From Pseudomonadota bacterium (GTDB lineage: Bacteria; Desulfobacterota; Desulfobacteria; Desulfobacterales; Desulfolunaceae), in contig JAHIRD010000112.1 in the NCBI GenBank assembly GCA_018818835.1, positions 52,022 to 116,021 of the forward strand: a stretch of DNA of 64,000 nt. Reading direction: 5' to 3'. The notes below the pieces were generated by a model that was given only the letters and a program-made list of their open reading frames with translations, made no database searches and had not been told where the DNA came from. Shown here piece by piece: positions 45,588 through 52,413 of the stretch. Positions within the stretch are counted from its first letter, which is position 1, and every line of letters starts with the position of its first letter. The position numbers were made by a program, and so were the translations under genes.

Positions 45588-46346
45588 TTATTTCATCATG
45601 AAGTTACTGGGAATCAGGGGGAGTTTTTTGTTTTCTTCGTCAAGAACCTGCCCCTCAAGTTGTGCACGCACATCCCCATGGGTAAGCACTTTCCCTTGTT
45701 CATTGAGGACCATGTTATTTTCAAGAATAATCAGTCCTGATTTTTCCATGACCCTTCTCTTGAAATCCCAGCGCCGTTCGATTTCAATTTTATGAAGCCT
45801 GAATTTCCAGAACAACCAGAAAAGAAGAAAAATAAGGGCTCCGGCCACAATGACGGCAAGCATGATGAAGATATAAAACGCTGTCCTCTCGCCCACAAGA
45901 CCAATGACTTTTAATATGGCATCCAGCTTGTAAAGGATCACAGATCCCAGACCGATGGCGAACAAACCGGCCAACACAGGCATCTGATTTAAAAAACGTA
46001 TAAAATTCTGGGCCGTATATTTAAGGGTTTTTCCCTGTTCAACCTCGCCGGTATTCTCCGGAACATCCCCACTGTAATCATTCCCGAATATGTAATAATT
46101 GAATCCGATAATCACAAGACCGATCAAAAACACAAGTACAATGGGAGCGATAAAGGATACAAAGAAGTATTGTTTCCACGGAAACGTTCCCTTGTCCGGG
46201 CCGATGGAGCCTATAAAATGGGCAACAAAAATAACAAACTCAATACCCAGGACAAGAATAAACAATGTGTCAAAGTATTCTTTGATTTCGGTTTTTTCCA
46301 GCATTGAAGCAATGCCGACCCGTTTCTTTTCCTTGTTTTCTTTCAT
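45588..46346 (-). CDS. Four-helix membrane protein of unknown function
   Basis: 252 aa. Hydrophobic segments at about 27-49, 62-86, 118-142 and 155-180, with short loops. Then a basic coiled stretch (LHKIEIERRWDFKRRVMEK) and a cytoplasmic C-terminal domain of about 55 residues (LIILENNMVLNEQGKVLTHGDVRAQLEGQVLDEENKKLPLIP). No enzyme motif. I do not recognise the family. The C-terminal segment with short beta-like turns might be a small regulatory domain. Single gene on the minus strand. Confidence 0.7.
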   Translation of the reverse strand: MKENKEKKRVGIASMLEKTEIKEYFDTLFILVLGIEFVIFVAHFIGSIGPDKGTFPWKQYFFVSFIAPIVLVFLIGLVIIGFNYYIFGNDYSGDVPENTGEVEQGKTLKYTAQNFIRFLNQMPVLAGLFAIGLGSVILYKLDAILKVIGLVGERTAFYIFIMLAVIVAGALIFLLFWLFWKFRLHKIEIERRWDFKRRVMEKSGLIILENNMVLNEQGKVLTHGDVRAQLEGQVLDEENKKLPLIPSNFMMK

Positions 46347-46707
46347 GAACGTTCCTTAAAGATAAAACCCTTTAAAAATCAAAACTTTATATCACTATGA
46401 CTCTCAAGATGTTTTCATTTATTCATTGTTCAGGTATTATAGTCTGTTCCTGAAACAGGATACAAACTTTATTTCATAAAAAAAGAGTTTATTACACGAG
46501 TTTGATCACATCTGTCAAACAATTGGTTATAAACCATAAAACTTTCCTTGCAATAGACGCCTCGTGCTGGTAATGGGTTACGTGAAATGCTCACACGGTA
46601 ATACCATACCGGTTCACCCTTTAGACCCGATAAAATGATGGTTATAATACCCAATAAATCCAGAACATCCAAATAAACGGCCGTCTTGAAAGGCCCGGAG
46701 TAAAACC
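46347..46707. other. Intergenic stretch upstream of the S1-repeat gene
   Basis: 361 bases between two divergent genes. Only a TATAAT-type promoter (listed) stands out. A short CCTGAAACAGG dyad is near 46449. No ORF worth calling. Confidence 0.4.
46620..46648 (+). promoter_or_regulatory. Possible promoter of the S1-repeat gene
   Basis: Exact TATAAT at 46643-46648, with TTTAGA 17 bases upstream (46620-46625, four of six matches to TTGACA). It is 60 bases before the ATG at 46708. Confidence 0.4.
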
Positions 46708-48156
46708 ATGTCTGAAAACGATGATAAAGTGGAAAACCAGGAAGAAAGCTTTGCCGAACTTTTTGAACAGTACAGTGCAGGGCTCAATCAGGATATCAAT
46801 CAGGGAGACCGGATAAAAGGGACAATCATCTCCATCGGCACCAGCAGCGTGTATGTCGACACCGGCACAAAAAGTGACGGTGTGGTGGACAAAATGGAAC
46901 TTCTGGATAAAAATGGGGAGTGTCCTTACAAAGCCGGGGATAAAATTGAACTTTATGTGATCTCCGTGACGGAAAGTGAAGTGATTCTTTCCAAAGCCCT
47001 GTCCGGTTCAGGTGATGACATGGTCCTCCTGGATGCGTTCAAAAGCCGGACACCCGTGGAAGGAAAAGTCAAAGAGGTGATCAAAGGTGGATTTCACATC
47101 GACATTTCAGGAAAACGCGCCTTTTGCCCCGTCAGCCAGATTGATGTCACCTATGTGGAAAAACCTGAAACATATCTGGGAGAAAGCGGTACGTTCTTTA
47201 TCACCCGCTATGAAGAAAAAGGCCGAAACATTGTGGTTTCCCGCAGGGAGTACCTCCAGATTGATATTGATAAAAAGAAAAAACAGTTTTTCAAGGAACT
47301 CAAGGCCGATGATATCCGGGAAGCCCGAATTACAAAAATTATGCCCTATGGTGCCTTTGCAGAATTGATACCGGGTGTGGAAGGCATGATTCACATTTCC
47401 GAGCTGTCCTGGACCCGGGTTGAAAAAGCCGAAGAAGCCGTGAGTCCCAAAGATGTGGTGATGGTCAAGGTCCTTTCCATCAAAGAATCCGAAGGGGACA
47501 AAGACCCTAAAATATCCCTGTCCATCAAGCAAACAGCAACCGATCCATGGGATCTTGCCGGAACCCGTTTCCATGCCGGAGACCAGTTGACCGGTACGGT
47601 CATGAGATGCGCACCATTCGGAGCCTTTGTGGAAATCGCTCCTGGAACCGAAGGTCTGGTCCATGTCAGTGAAATGAGTTACACCAAACGGATTTTAAAA
47701 CCCGAGGACGCCGTATCGGTAGGAGATGTGGTCCAGGTGGTTGTCAAAGATATCGATACTTCGAAAAAGAGAATTTCCCTGTCCATGAAAGATGCCCATG
47801 GTGATCCCTGGGCCGGTATTGCCATGAAATACCCCTTGGGCAAACCCGTCACCGGAACCCTGGAGAAAAAAGAATCCTTTGGTCTTTTTATAAGCCTTGA
47901 GCCAGGGGTCACAGGGCTTTTGCCCAAATCAAAAATCAGCCAGTCCAGCGAAGCATCGGCCATCGACAAACTCAAAGCCGGCGATGCCATCACCCTCTGT
48001 GTGGAAAGTGTGGATGAGGAAAAACGACGAATCAGCCTGGCTCTTACTCCCACCGAAGGACAGGATGACTGGAAAAGCTTTGTGCCCTCGGAATCCAAAA
48101 ACCTTGGAACCATGGGAGAACTTTTAAAAAACGCCATGGAAAAAAACAAGGGGTGA
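46708..48156 (+). CDS. Multi-S1-domain RNA-binding protein (second, non-ribosomal S1)
   Basis: 482 aa. Four S1 repeats: residues about 30-100 (GTIISIGTSSVYVDTGTKSDGVVD), 115-180 (diverged: GKVKEVIKGGFHIDISGKRAFCPVSQID), 205-275 (RITKIMPYGAFAELIPGVEGMIHISELSW), 290-360 (GTVMRCAPFGAFVEIAPGTEGLVHVSEMSY), and a fifth partial 375-440 (GTLEKKESFGLFISLEPGVTGLLPKSKIS). It is shorter than rpsA and lacks its N-terminal ribosome-binding end. GGAG precedes the ATG. It may act in RNA turnover or as a paralogue used under certain conditions. Confidence 0.85.
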   Translation: MSENDDKVENQEESFAELFEQYSAGLNQDINQGDRIKGTIISIGTSSVYVDTGTKSDGVVDKMELLDKNGECPYKAGDKIELYVISVTESEVILSKALSGSGDDMVLLDAFKSRTPVEGKVKEVIKGGFHIDISGKRAFCPVSQIDVTYVEKPETYLGESGTFFITRYEEKGRNIVVSRREYLQIDIDKKKKQFFKELKADDIREARITKIMPYGAFAELIPGVEGMIHISELSWTRVEKAEEAVSPKDVVMVKVLSIKESEGDKDPKISLSIKQTATDPWDLAGTRFHAGDQLTGTVMRCAPFGAFVEIAPGTEGLVHVSEMSYTKRILKPEDAVSVGDVVQVVVKDIDTSKKRISLSMKDAHGDPWAGIAMKYPLGKPVTGTLEKKESFGLFISLEPGVTGLLPKSKISQSSEASAIDKLKAGDAITLCVESVDEEKRRISLALTPTEGQDDWKSFVPSESKNLGTMGELLKNAMEKNKG

Positions 48157-48162
48157 TTTATC

Positions 48163-48699
48163 ATGTTCATGTCTTTGATCAGAAACAGACGAAGTATCCG
48201 TTCATTTTCAGACAAAGAGATTGAGCCTGAAAAAATCGCCCTTCTGATTGAAGCAGCCCTGAGAAGTCCCTCGTCCCGAAGCCTTAACCCCTGGGAGTTC
48301 GTCCTGGTCAGAGACAAAGGCATGCTCGACCAACTTTCATCATCCAAACCCCACGGGGCCACGTTTTTAAAACATGCGCCCCTGGGCATTGTGGTCCTGG
48401 CTGATCCGAAAAAATGTGATGTCTGGGTGGAGGACGCATCCATTGCCTCCACCTATATCCAGCTTGCCGCCGAAAACCTGGGCCTTACAAGCTGCTGGAT
48501 TCAGATCCGAAACCGTGAGTTCGGGCCAGGTAAAATGGCCTGTGAACAAGTGGCTGACCTATTGAACATCCCGGCCCATATAGAGGTTGAATCCATCATT
48601 GCCATCGGTTACCCCGTAGATAGCCTGCCCGGTCATCCCAAAGAAAGCCTTGACTATACGAAGGTCCATGATGGCATTTACGGGAAAAATTTTTCATAG
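48163..48699 (+). CDS. Nitroreductase-family protein
   Basis: 178 aa FMN-binding fold. Opening RNRRSIRSFSDKEIEPEKI (FMN phosphate-binding Arg), ALRSPSSRSLNPWEFVLVRD (the SPSSxxxxPWxF segment), GIVVLADP, and the later AIGYPVDSLPGHP. Such proteins reduce nitro or quinone groups, or ferredoxin-linked substrates, with FMN. Substrate unknown. AAGGGG within the end of the S1 gene serves as ribosome site; the genes are 6 bases apart and probably one operon with the HepT/MntA pair behind it. Confidence 0.9.
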   Translation: MFMSLIRNRRSIRSFSDKEIEPEKIALLIEAALRSPSSRSLNPWEFVLVRDKGMLDQLSSSKPHGATFLKHAPLGIVVLADPKKCDVWVEDASIASTYIQLAAENLGLTSCWIQIRNREFGPGKMACEQVADLLNIPAHIEVESIIAIGYPVDSLPGHPKESLDYTKVHDGIYGKNFS

Positions 48700-48717
48700 A
48701 CAGGCATAAGGTGACCC

Positions 48718-49125
48718 ATGACACATGCTGATATTCGATGGCATCAGAGATTTCAAAATTTTGAAAAAGCTTTTTTTCGTCTAAAAGAAGCGGTGAACAT
48801 GGAGAATTTGAATGAACTGGAACGAAACGGTTTGATTCAACGGTTTGAATTTACGCTTGATCTATCATGGAAAGTCATGAAAGACTTTTTAGAAGTCAAA
48901 GGATTTGCCTTCAAACCCTCCCCCAAAGACACCCTGCGCCTGGCCCAGCAAAGCCGGTATATCGATGTGGCCCAGGAGCTGATTGATGGGCTGGATATCA
49001 GAAACGAGCTTTCCCATGATTACAGCGGTGAAAAATTTGAGGCATCGGAAAAACAACTCCGGCAAGAGACCTTTGTTGCCTTGGAAAAACTATACCTCTT
49101 TTTTCTCAATGAAAAATCATCATGA
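48718..49125 (+). CDS. HepT-like HEPN protein (toxin side of HepT-MntA pair)
   Basis: 135-aa four-helix protein of the HI0074 / HepT group. The HEPN RNase motif Rx4HxY is present as RNELSHDY at about residues 94-101. The family opening QRFEFTLDLSWKVMKDFLEVKG and the EDTLRLA-like middle are clear. In studied pairs HepT is an RNase whose tyrosine in this motif is AMPylated by MntA. The gene overlaps mntA by 4 bases (ATGA). 18 bases after the nitroreductase gene, so no own promoter is evident. Confidence 0.9.
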   Translation: MTHADIRWHQRFQNFEKAFFRLKEAVNMENLNELERNGLIQRFEFTLDLSWKVMKDFLEVKGFAFKPSPKDTLRLAQQSRYIDVAQELIDGLDIRNELSHDYSGEKFEASEKQLRQETFVALEKLYLFFLNEKSS

Positions 49126-49454
49126 CAAAGACAAATAAGGCAATAAACCCATTCGGTCTGACGGACCGGGACATGAAAACCTGTGAGGACATTTTAAAAA
49201 AATACCTGGATGTCACCCGGGTTTTCATCTTCGGAAGCCGGGCAAAAGGAGACTATCACATCGGAAGTGATCTTGACCTGGCTATTATGAATCCCCTTTC
49301 CAACAAGACCCTGGTCCAAAAGATCAAAGCGGATTTTGACGAATCAAGCCTGCCCTTTTTCGTGGATCTGGTCCATTATCCCAGCCTTGACCACCCCGAC
49401 CTGAAAAGCCATATTGACAGGGTGGGGGCCTTGTTTTTTCAGCGAGTTTTCTAA
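49122..49454 (+). CDS. MntA-like minimal nucleotidyltransferase (antitoxin side)
   Basis: 110 aa. Exact GSx10DxD motif: GSRAKGDYHIGSDLDLA (residues about 41-57), the signature of minimal nucleotidyltransferases that act as AMP-transferring antitoxins. Third acidic residue likely in FVDLVHY. The start lies in the HepT stop (ATGA). The order HepT then MntA is common. Could also be an HI0073-type DNA/RNA nucleotidyltransferase with its substrate-binding partner, the older annotation of the same pair. Confidence 0.9.
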   Translation: MTKTNKAINPFGLTDRDMKTCEDILKKYLDVTRVFIFGSRAKGDYHIGSDLDLAIMNPLSNKTLVQKIKADFDESSLPFFVDLVHYPSLDHPDLKSHIDRVGALFFQRVF

Positions 49455-49500
49455 ATACAAATGCCCATCCGCACCCGTGAGACGACTTTCATGGTGCATA

Positions 49501-51402
49501 TTAAAAGCGAAGAATAAATTCAGTGCCACCCAGGGTGTCACAGGGGCTCGATTCAGTGACGGCCGGACACAAGGATATTCGTCCGGGGCAGGTTTTTTTT
49601 TCTTCATCAAGATGGGGGCATCGTGTGGAACGCATCTCAATGGTAAAATTGTATGCTTCTGAAAAGATTTTCATGCGCAGTAGGTCTGCACCTTTGCCGC
49701 CTGCGTTGAAATCAAAGGGTTTTCGGGTGGAGTATAGGGTCATATCCTGGGTAGGAAAAAATCCTTCAAAAATTCTTTCCTGATGGTCTTGACGGACACC
49801 GACCCCTGAGTCTTTCACGGAAAGAAAAACATGTTCTCCTTTTTCAAAGACAGACAGATGCACACGGCCTTCATCCGGCGTATTTTCTATGGCGTTACGG
49901 ATAAGACCGTCCACGATTTTTTGCAGAATTTCTTGGGGAATAAGGATATTTCGAGCTTTTTCCAAATTGAGTCGGAATTCAATATTCCTGTGTGTGAACT
50001 CTTTGTTCAAGACACGGATTCGATGGTCTACAAAATCACTGAGATAAACCGACACCATCACCAGATCTTTCGGGGTAAAGAGGTTTTCAATAAACGCTTT
50101 GATTTGTTCTGCCACATCCCCCTTCCCCATATTATTTGAGGCTAAAACAGACAATAGGTCCCCGCATTGTTCAATCAGCCATGGGGTCAATTCCGATACA
50201 TTCCGGTCCTTGGCCTTGATGATATCTGCGACCTCATCTTTGATGTCACTGATACGATGCAGCTGTCTGTAAATCATGCCTAAAAAGGGTCTCCAGTCAT
50301 CTTCCGGTAATGCCTGAAGTTCTTCTTCAAGGACAGACACCGCCTCGGACAGAATGGCCACAGGGGTTTTCAATTCGTGGGAAAGATGATTGATGGCTTT
50401 GCCTTTGGCTGTGTTAAGGGCTCGAACCTCACGGTAGGCATGCCTTAATTCTTCCTGGTATCGTGTATTTTCAATGGCAAGAGCCACGGTTCCTGCCAGG
50501 GTGGATAAAAGTTCAACGTCCTTATGGGAAAATTGTCCGTCTTTTTTGTTAATGCCGCTGAGGACACCGATAATCCGATCCTCTGCAAAAACAGGAACCT
50601 CCACAAGACTGCGGGTGATATACCCCATCTTCTGATCACGGATAGGATAAAGATCATGCCAGGATGTATCATTGATGATCACCGGTTTTCCGGTCTGGAT
50701 TACTTGCCCTGCCACCACTTCATCCATGGAAAAACGAATGGTCCGGACCCGTTTTTCATTATCGGGGTCATCGTATGCAATGCCAGGACAGTAAAGTTCA
50801 TTTGCTTCCGGATCTCGAAGGACGACCAAAGCGCCTTCGGCCCCCAAGAGGTTTTTGATCTCTTTGCTGATATAGGTCAAAAGGTCTTCAAGGTAGGAAA
50901 AGTTGTGCAGGGCATTGCTGATCCGCAGCATGGCGGCATTCAGTTCAGATACTCGTTTTTCCCGGGTAATATCCTGGAGAGTCTCAATGGCCCCAATGAC
51001 ATTTCCCTGATTATCTTTAACCGGTGCTGCCGTAAAAAAAAGCCATTTTCCGTCCTCGCCCAAGGCCGGAAAATAATCTTCGGCCTCATAAGCTCCAGGC
51101 TTGACGGTTGAGACTCTGTATTTGCCTTTATAAAACGTCTCAAGACCGTCATGCCCGGCACTATCCAGGACAATGTCTGCCATAACAGGTCGCTTTGTTG
51201 AATAAAAAGCACGCCATTGTTGATCAGATCCAATGATTTCCCGGGCCGGTATACCGGTCAGTGTTTCGCAGGCTTTGTTGAAGTGGGTGACTTTATGGTT
51301 GCGATCAATCACAAAGGTCGGAATGGGACTACCGGAAATCATCTGGGAGAGCATATCTTTGCTTTCACGGATAAACGTGTCAAGCATGTCCTTTTTTCCC
51401 AC
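49501..51402 (-). CDS. PAS-GAF sensor histidine kinase with cysteine cluster
   Basis: 633 aa, cytoplasmic. PAS domain about 17-150 (SGSPIPTFVIDRNHKVTHFNKACETLTG), GAF about 165-315, dimerisation/His domain with His in INHLSHELKTPVAILSEAV near 345, and HATPase with LIRNAIENTPDEG, DSGVGVRQD and GGKGADLLRMKIF. Near the C-terminus is a cluster of four Cys (RCPHLDEEKKTCPGRISLCPAVTESSPCD), unusual for this domain and suited to binding a metal or sensing redox. Start is a GTG at 51402 with GGGAGA 6 bases ahead. No receiver-domain partner is adjacent. Upstream gene SCP2 is on the same strand, across a terminator and repeat copy 3. Confidence 0.88.
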   Translation of the reverse strand: MGKKDMLDTFIRESKDMLSQMISGSPIPTFVIDRNHKVTHFNKACETLTGIPAREIIGSDQQWRAFYSTKRPVMADIVLDSAGHDGLETFYKGKYRVSTVKPGAYEAEDYFPALGEDGKWLFFTAAPVKDNQGNVIGAIETLQDITREKRVSELNAAMLRISNALHNFSYLEDLLTYISKEIKNLLGAEGALVVLRDPEANELYCPGIAYDDPDNEKRVRTIRFSMDEVVAGQVIQTGKPVIINDTSWHDLYPIRDQKMGYITRSLVEVPVFAEDRIIGVLSGINKKDGQFSHKDVELLSTLAGTVALAIENTRYQEELRHAYREVRALNTAKGKAINHLSHELKTPVAILSEAVSVLEEELQALPEDDWRPFLGMIYRQLHRISDIKDEVADIIKAKDRNVSELTPWLIEQCGDLLSVLASNNMGKGDVAEQIKAFIENLFTPKDLVMVSVYLSDFVDHRIRVLNKEFTHRNIEFRLNLEKARNILIPQEILQKIVDGLIRNAIENTPDEGRVHLSVFEKGEHVFLSVKDSGVGVRQDHQERIFEGFFPTQDMTLYSTRKPFDFNAGGKGADLLRMKIFSEAYNFTIEMRSTRCPHLDEEKKTCPGRISLCPAVTESSPCDTLGGTEFILRF

Positions 51403-51433
51403 GAAAAGTCTCCCTTGTCGCCCTTGTATAAAG

Positions 51434-51522
51434 TGATAAACTCGTAAAAAGTCGACGGATGGCTATGGGAAAAGGCCCATAGGCCAAACTCACCGCATAT
51501 GGGACTTTTTACTACACCATCA
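51434..51522. repeat. Intergenic repeat, copy 3 (short form)
   Basis: 89 bases: TGATAAACTCGTAAAAAGTC at the left, GACTTTTTACTACACCATCA at the right, with CGACGGATGGCTATGGG and CACCGCATATGGG in between. It is the shortest full copy, 31 bases upstream of the kinase's GTG. Confidence 0.8.
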
Positions 51523-51562
51523 TAAATTAAACGTCTTTATAAATTATAACCCAAATTCCATT

Positions 51563-51603
51563 AAAAAAAAAGCCAGAGCTCTTTTAAAAAAAGCACTGGC
51601 TTT
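51563..51603 (-). terminator. Terminator of the SCP2 gene
   Basis: Read on the minus strand, AAAGCCAG (51603-51596) pairs with CTGGCTTT (51576-51569) and runs directly into a stretch of eight or more Ts. The long loop is AT-rich. It lies 103 bases after the SCP2 stop. Confidence 0.75.
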
Positions 51604-51705
51604 GGGATGTGCATAAAACCAATTAACATCAAAAACAACAGAACGCATCAATCATCTCAGTATACCGGACAATGGTTTCATGCATCAATACACGGTATAT
51701 AAAAA

Positions 51706-52272
51706 TCAAGTAAAGATGGGCTGAGTTGCCATGGCAAAGGCCATGTCGCCTTCAATCTGCATAGCACCGCTCATAAACAGATTTACTGGATGTGCTTCTT
51801 TTTTCGTAATTTTCGTGGAATCTTCGGTTGTCATTTTAAACGTACAATTTGGTGAGTCCGATCCATTGCAAATGGTCTTGATCAAATAGACACTTCCGTC
51901 GGTATTTTTCAATTCCGCGTTAAAACTACCCTTCAATGATTTGAGAGCATTGAATTTTGTTTTATTGAGATCCTGCTGAATACCCAGAAGCATATCAAGG
52001 TTGTTTGTGGCGATCATTTTTTCAAGGTCAGATTTGCTCAAAGCGATTTTGACCATGGGATTATCAATGGCTTCGGCTTTAACTGTAAAATCCTTACCAT
52101 CTTTCACGATATAGCTGTATGAATTTTCGCCCTCAACAGCAATGACCAATGTGAGTTCCGTTCCTTCAAGCTCAGGAAGTTTTCCACTTGCTGCAATCAC
52201 CTCTTTGGCAAGACGGGGGCTGAGATCACATAAAAGGTCTTTGATACTGATATCTGTGGGTATGTTCTGCAT
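51706..52272 (-). CDS. SCP2-like sterol/lipid-transfer domain protein
   Basis: 188 aa. N-terminal 20 residues then an SCP2 fold: ELEGTELTLVIAVEGENSYSYIVKDG, DNPMVKIALSKSDLEKMIATN, and the family ending NLFMSGAMQIEGDMAFAMATQP. SCP2 domains bind fatty acyl-CoAs or lipids in a hydrophobic tunnel. No signal peptide. AAAGGAGAG precedes the ATG. Single gene with its own promoter, a palindromic operator and a terminator, so it is probably independently regulated. Confidence 0.85.
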   Translation of the reverse strand: MQNIPTDISIKDLLCDLSPRLAKEVIAASGKLPELEGTELTLVIAVEGENSYSYIVKDGKDFTVKAEAIDNPMVKIALSKSDLEKMIATNNLDMLLGIQQDLNKTKFNALKSLKGSFNAELKNTDGSVYLIKTICNGSDSPNCTFKMTTEDSTKITKKEAHPVNLFMSGAMQIEGDMAFAMATQPIFT

Positions 52273-52316
52273 GTTTAACTCTCCTTTAGTGTATGTGTTA
52301 CATCATTATGCGCTAG

Positions 52317-52362
52317 ACTGACATGTCAGTTTTAATATTTACTATCGTATAAACTTTGTCAA
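52317..52362 (-). promoter_or_regulatory. Promoter with 14-bp palindromic operator for the SCP2 gene
   Basis: On the minus strand, TTGACA (52362-52357), 17 bases, AATATT (52339-52334; 4 of 6), then the perfect dyad ACTGACATGTCAGT (52330-52317), which would cover the transcription start. The dyad is of the TetR/FadR operator kind. No such regulator gene is adjacent. Confidence 0.6.
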
Positions 52363-52413
52363 CATTATTTTTCATAAAACTATTTTTTTCTGGAGACTGA
52401 TCGAAATACAGGT

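Noticed and set aside
47679..48452. 257-codon minus-strand frame across the S1-repeat gene end and the nitroreductase start
   Set aside because: Antisense to two well-supported genes, low-complexity Ser/Arg/Leu composition, no ribosome site or motif.
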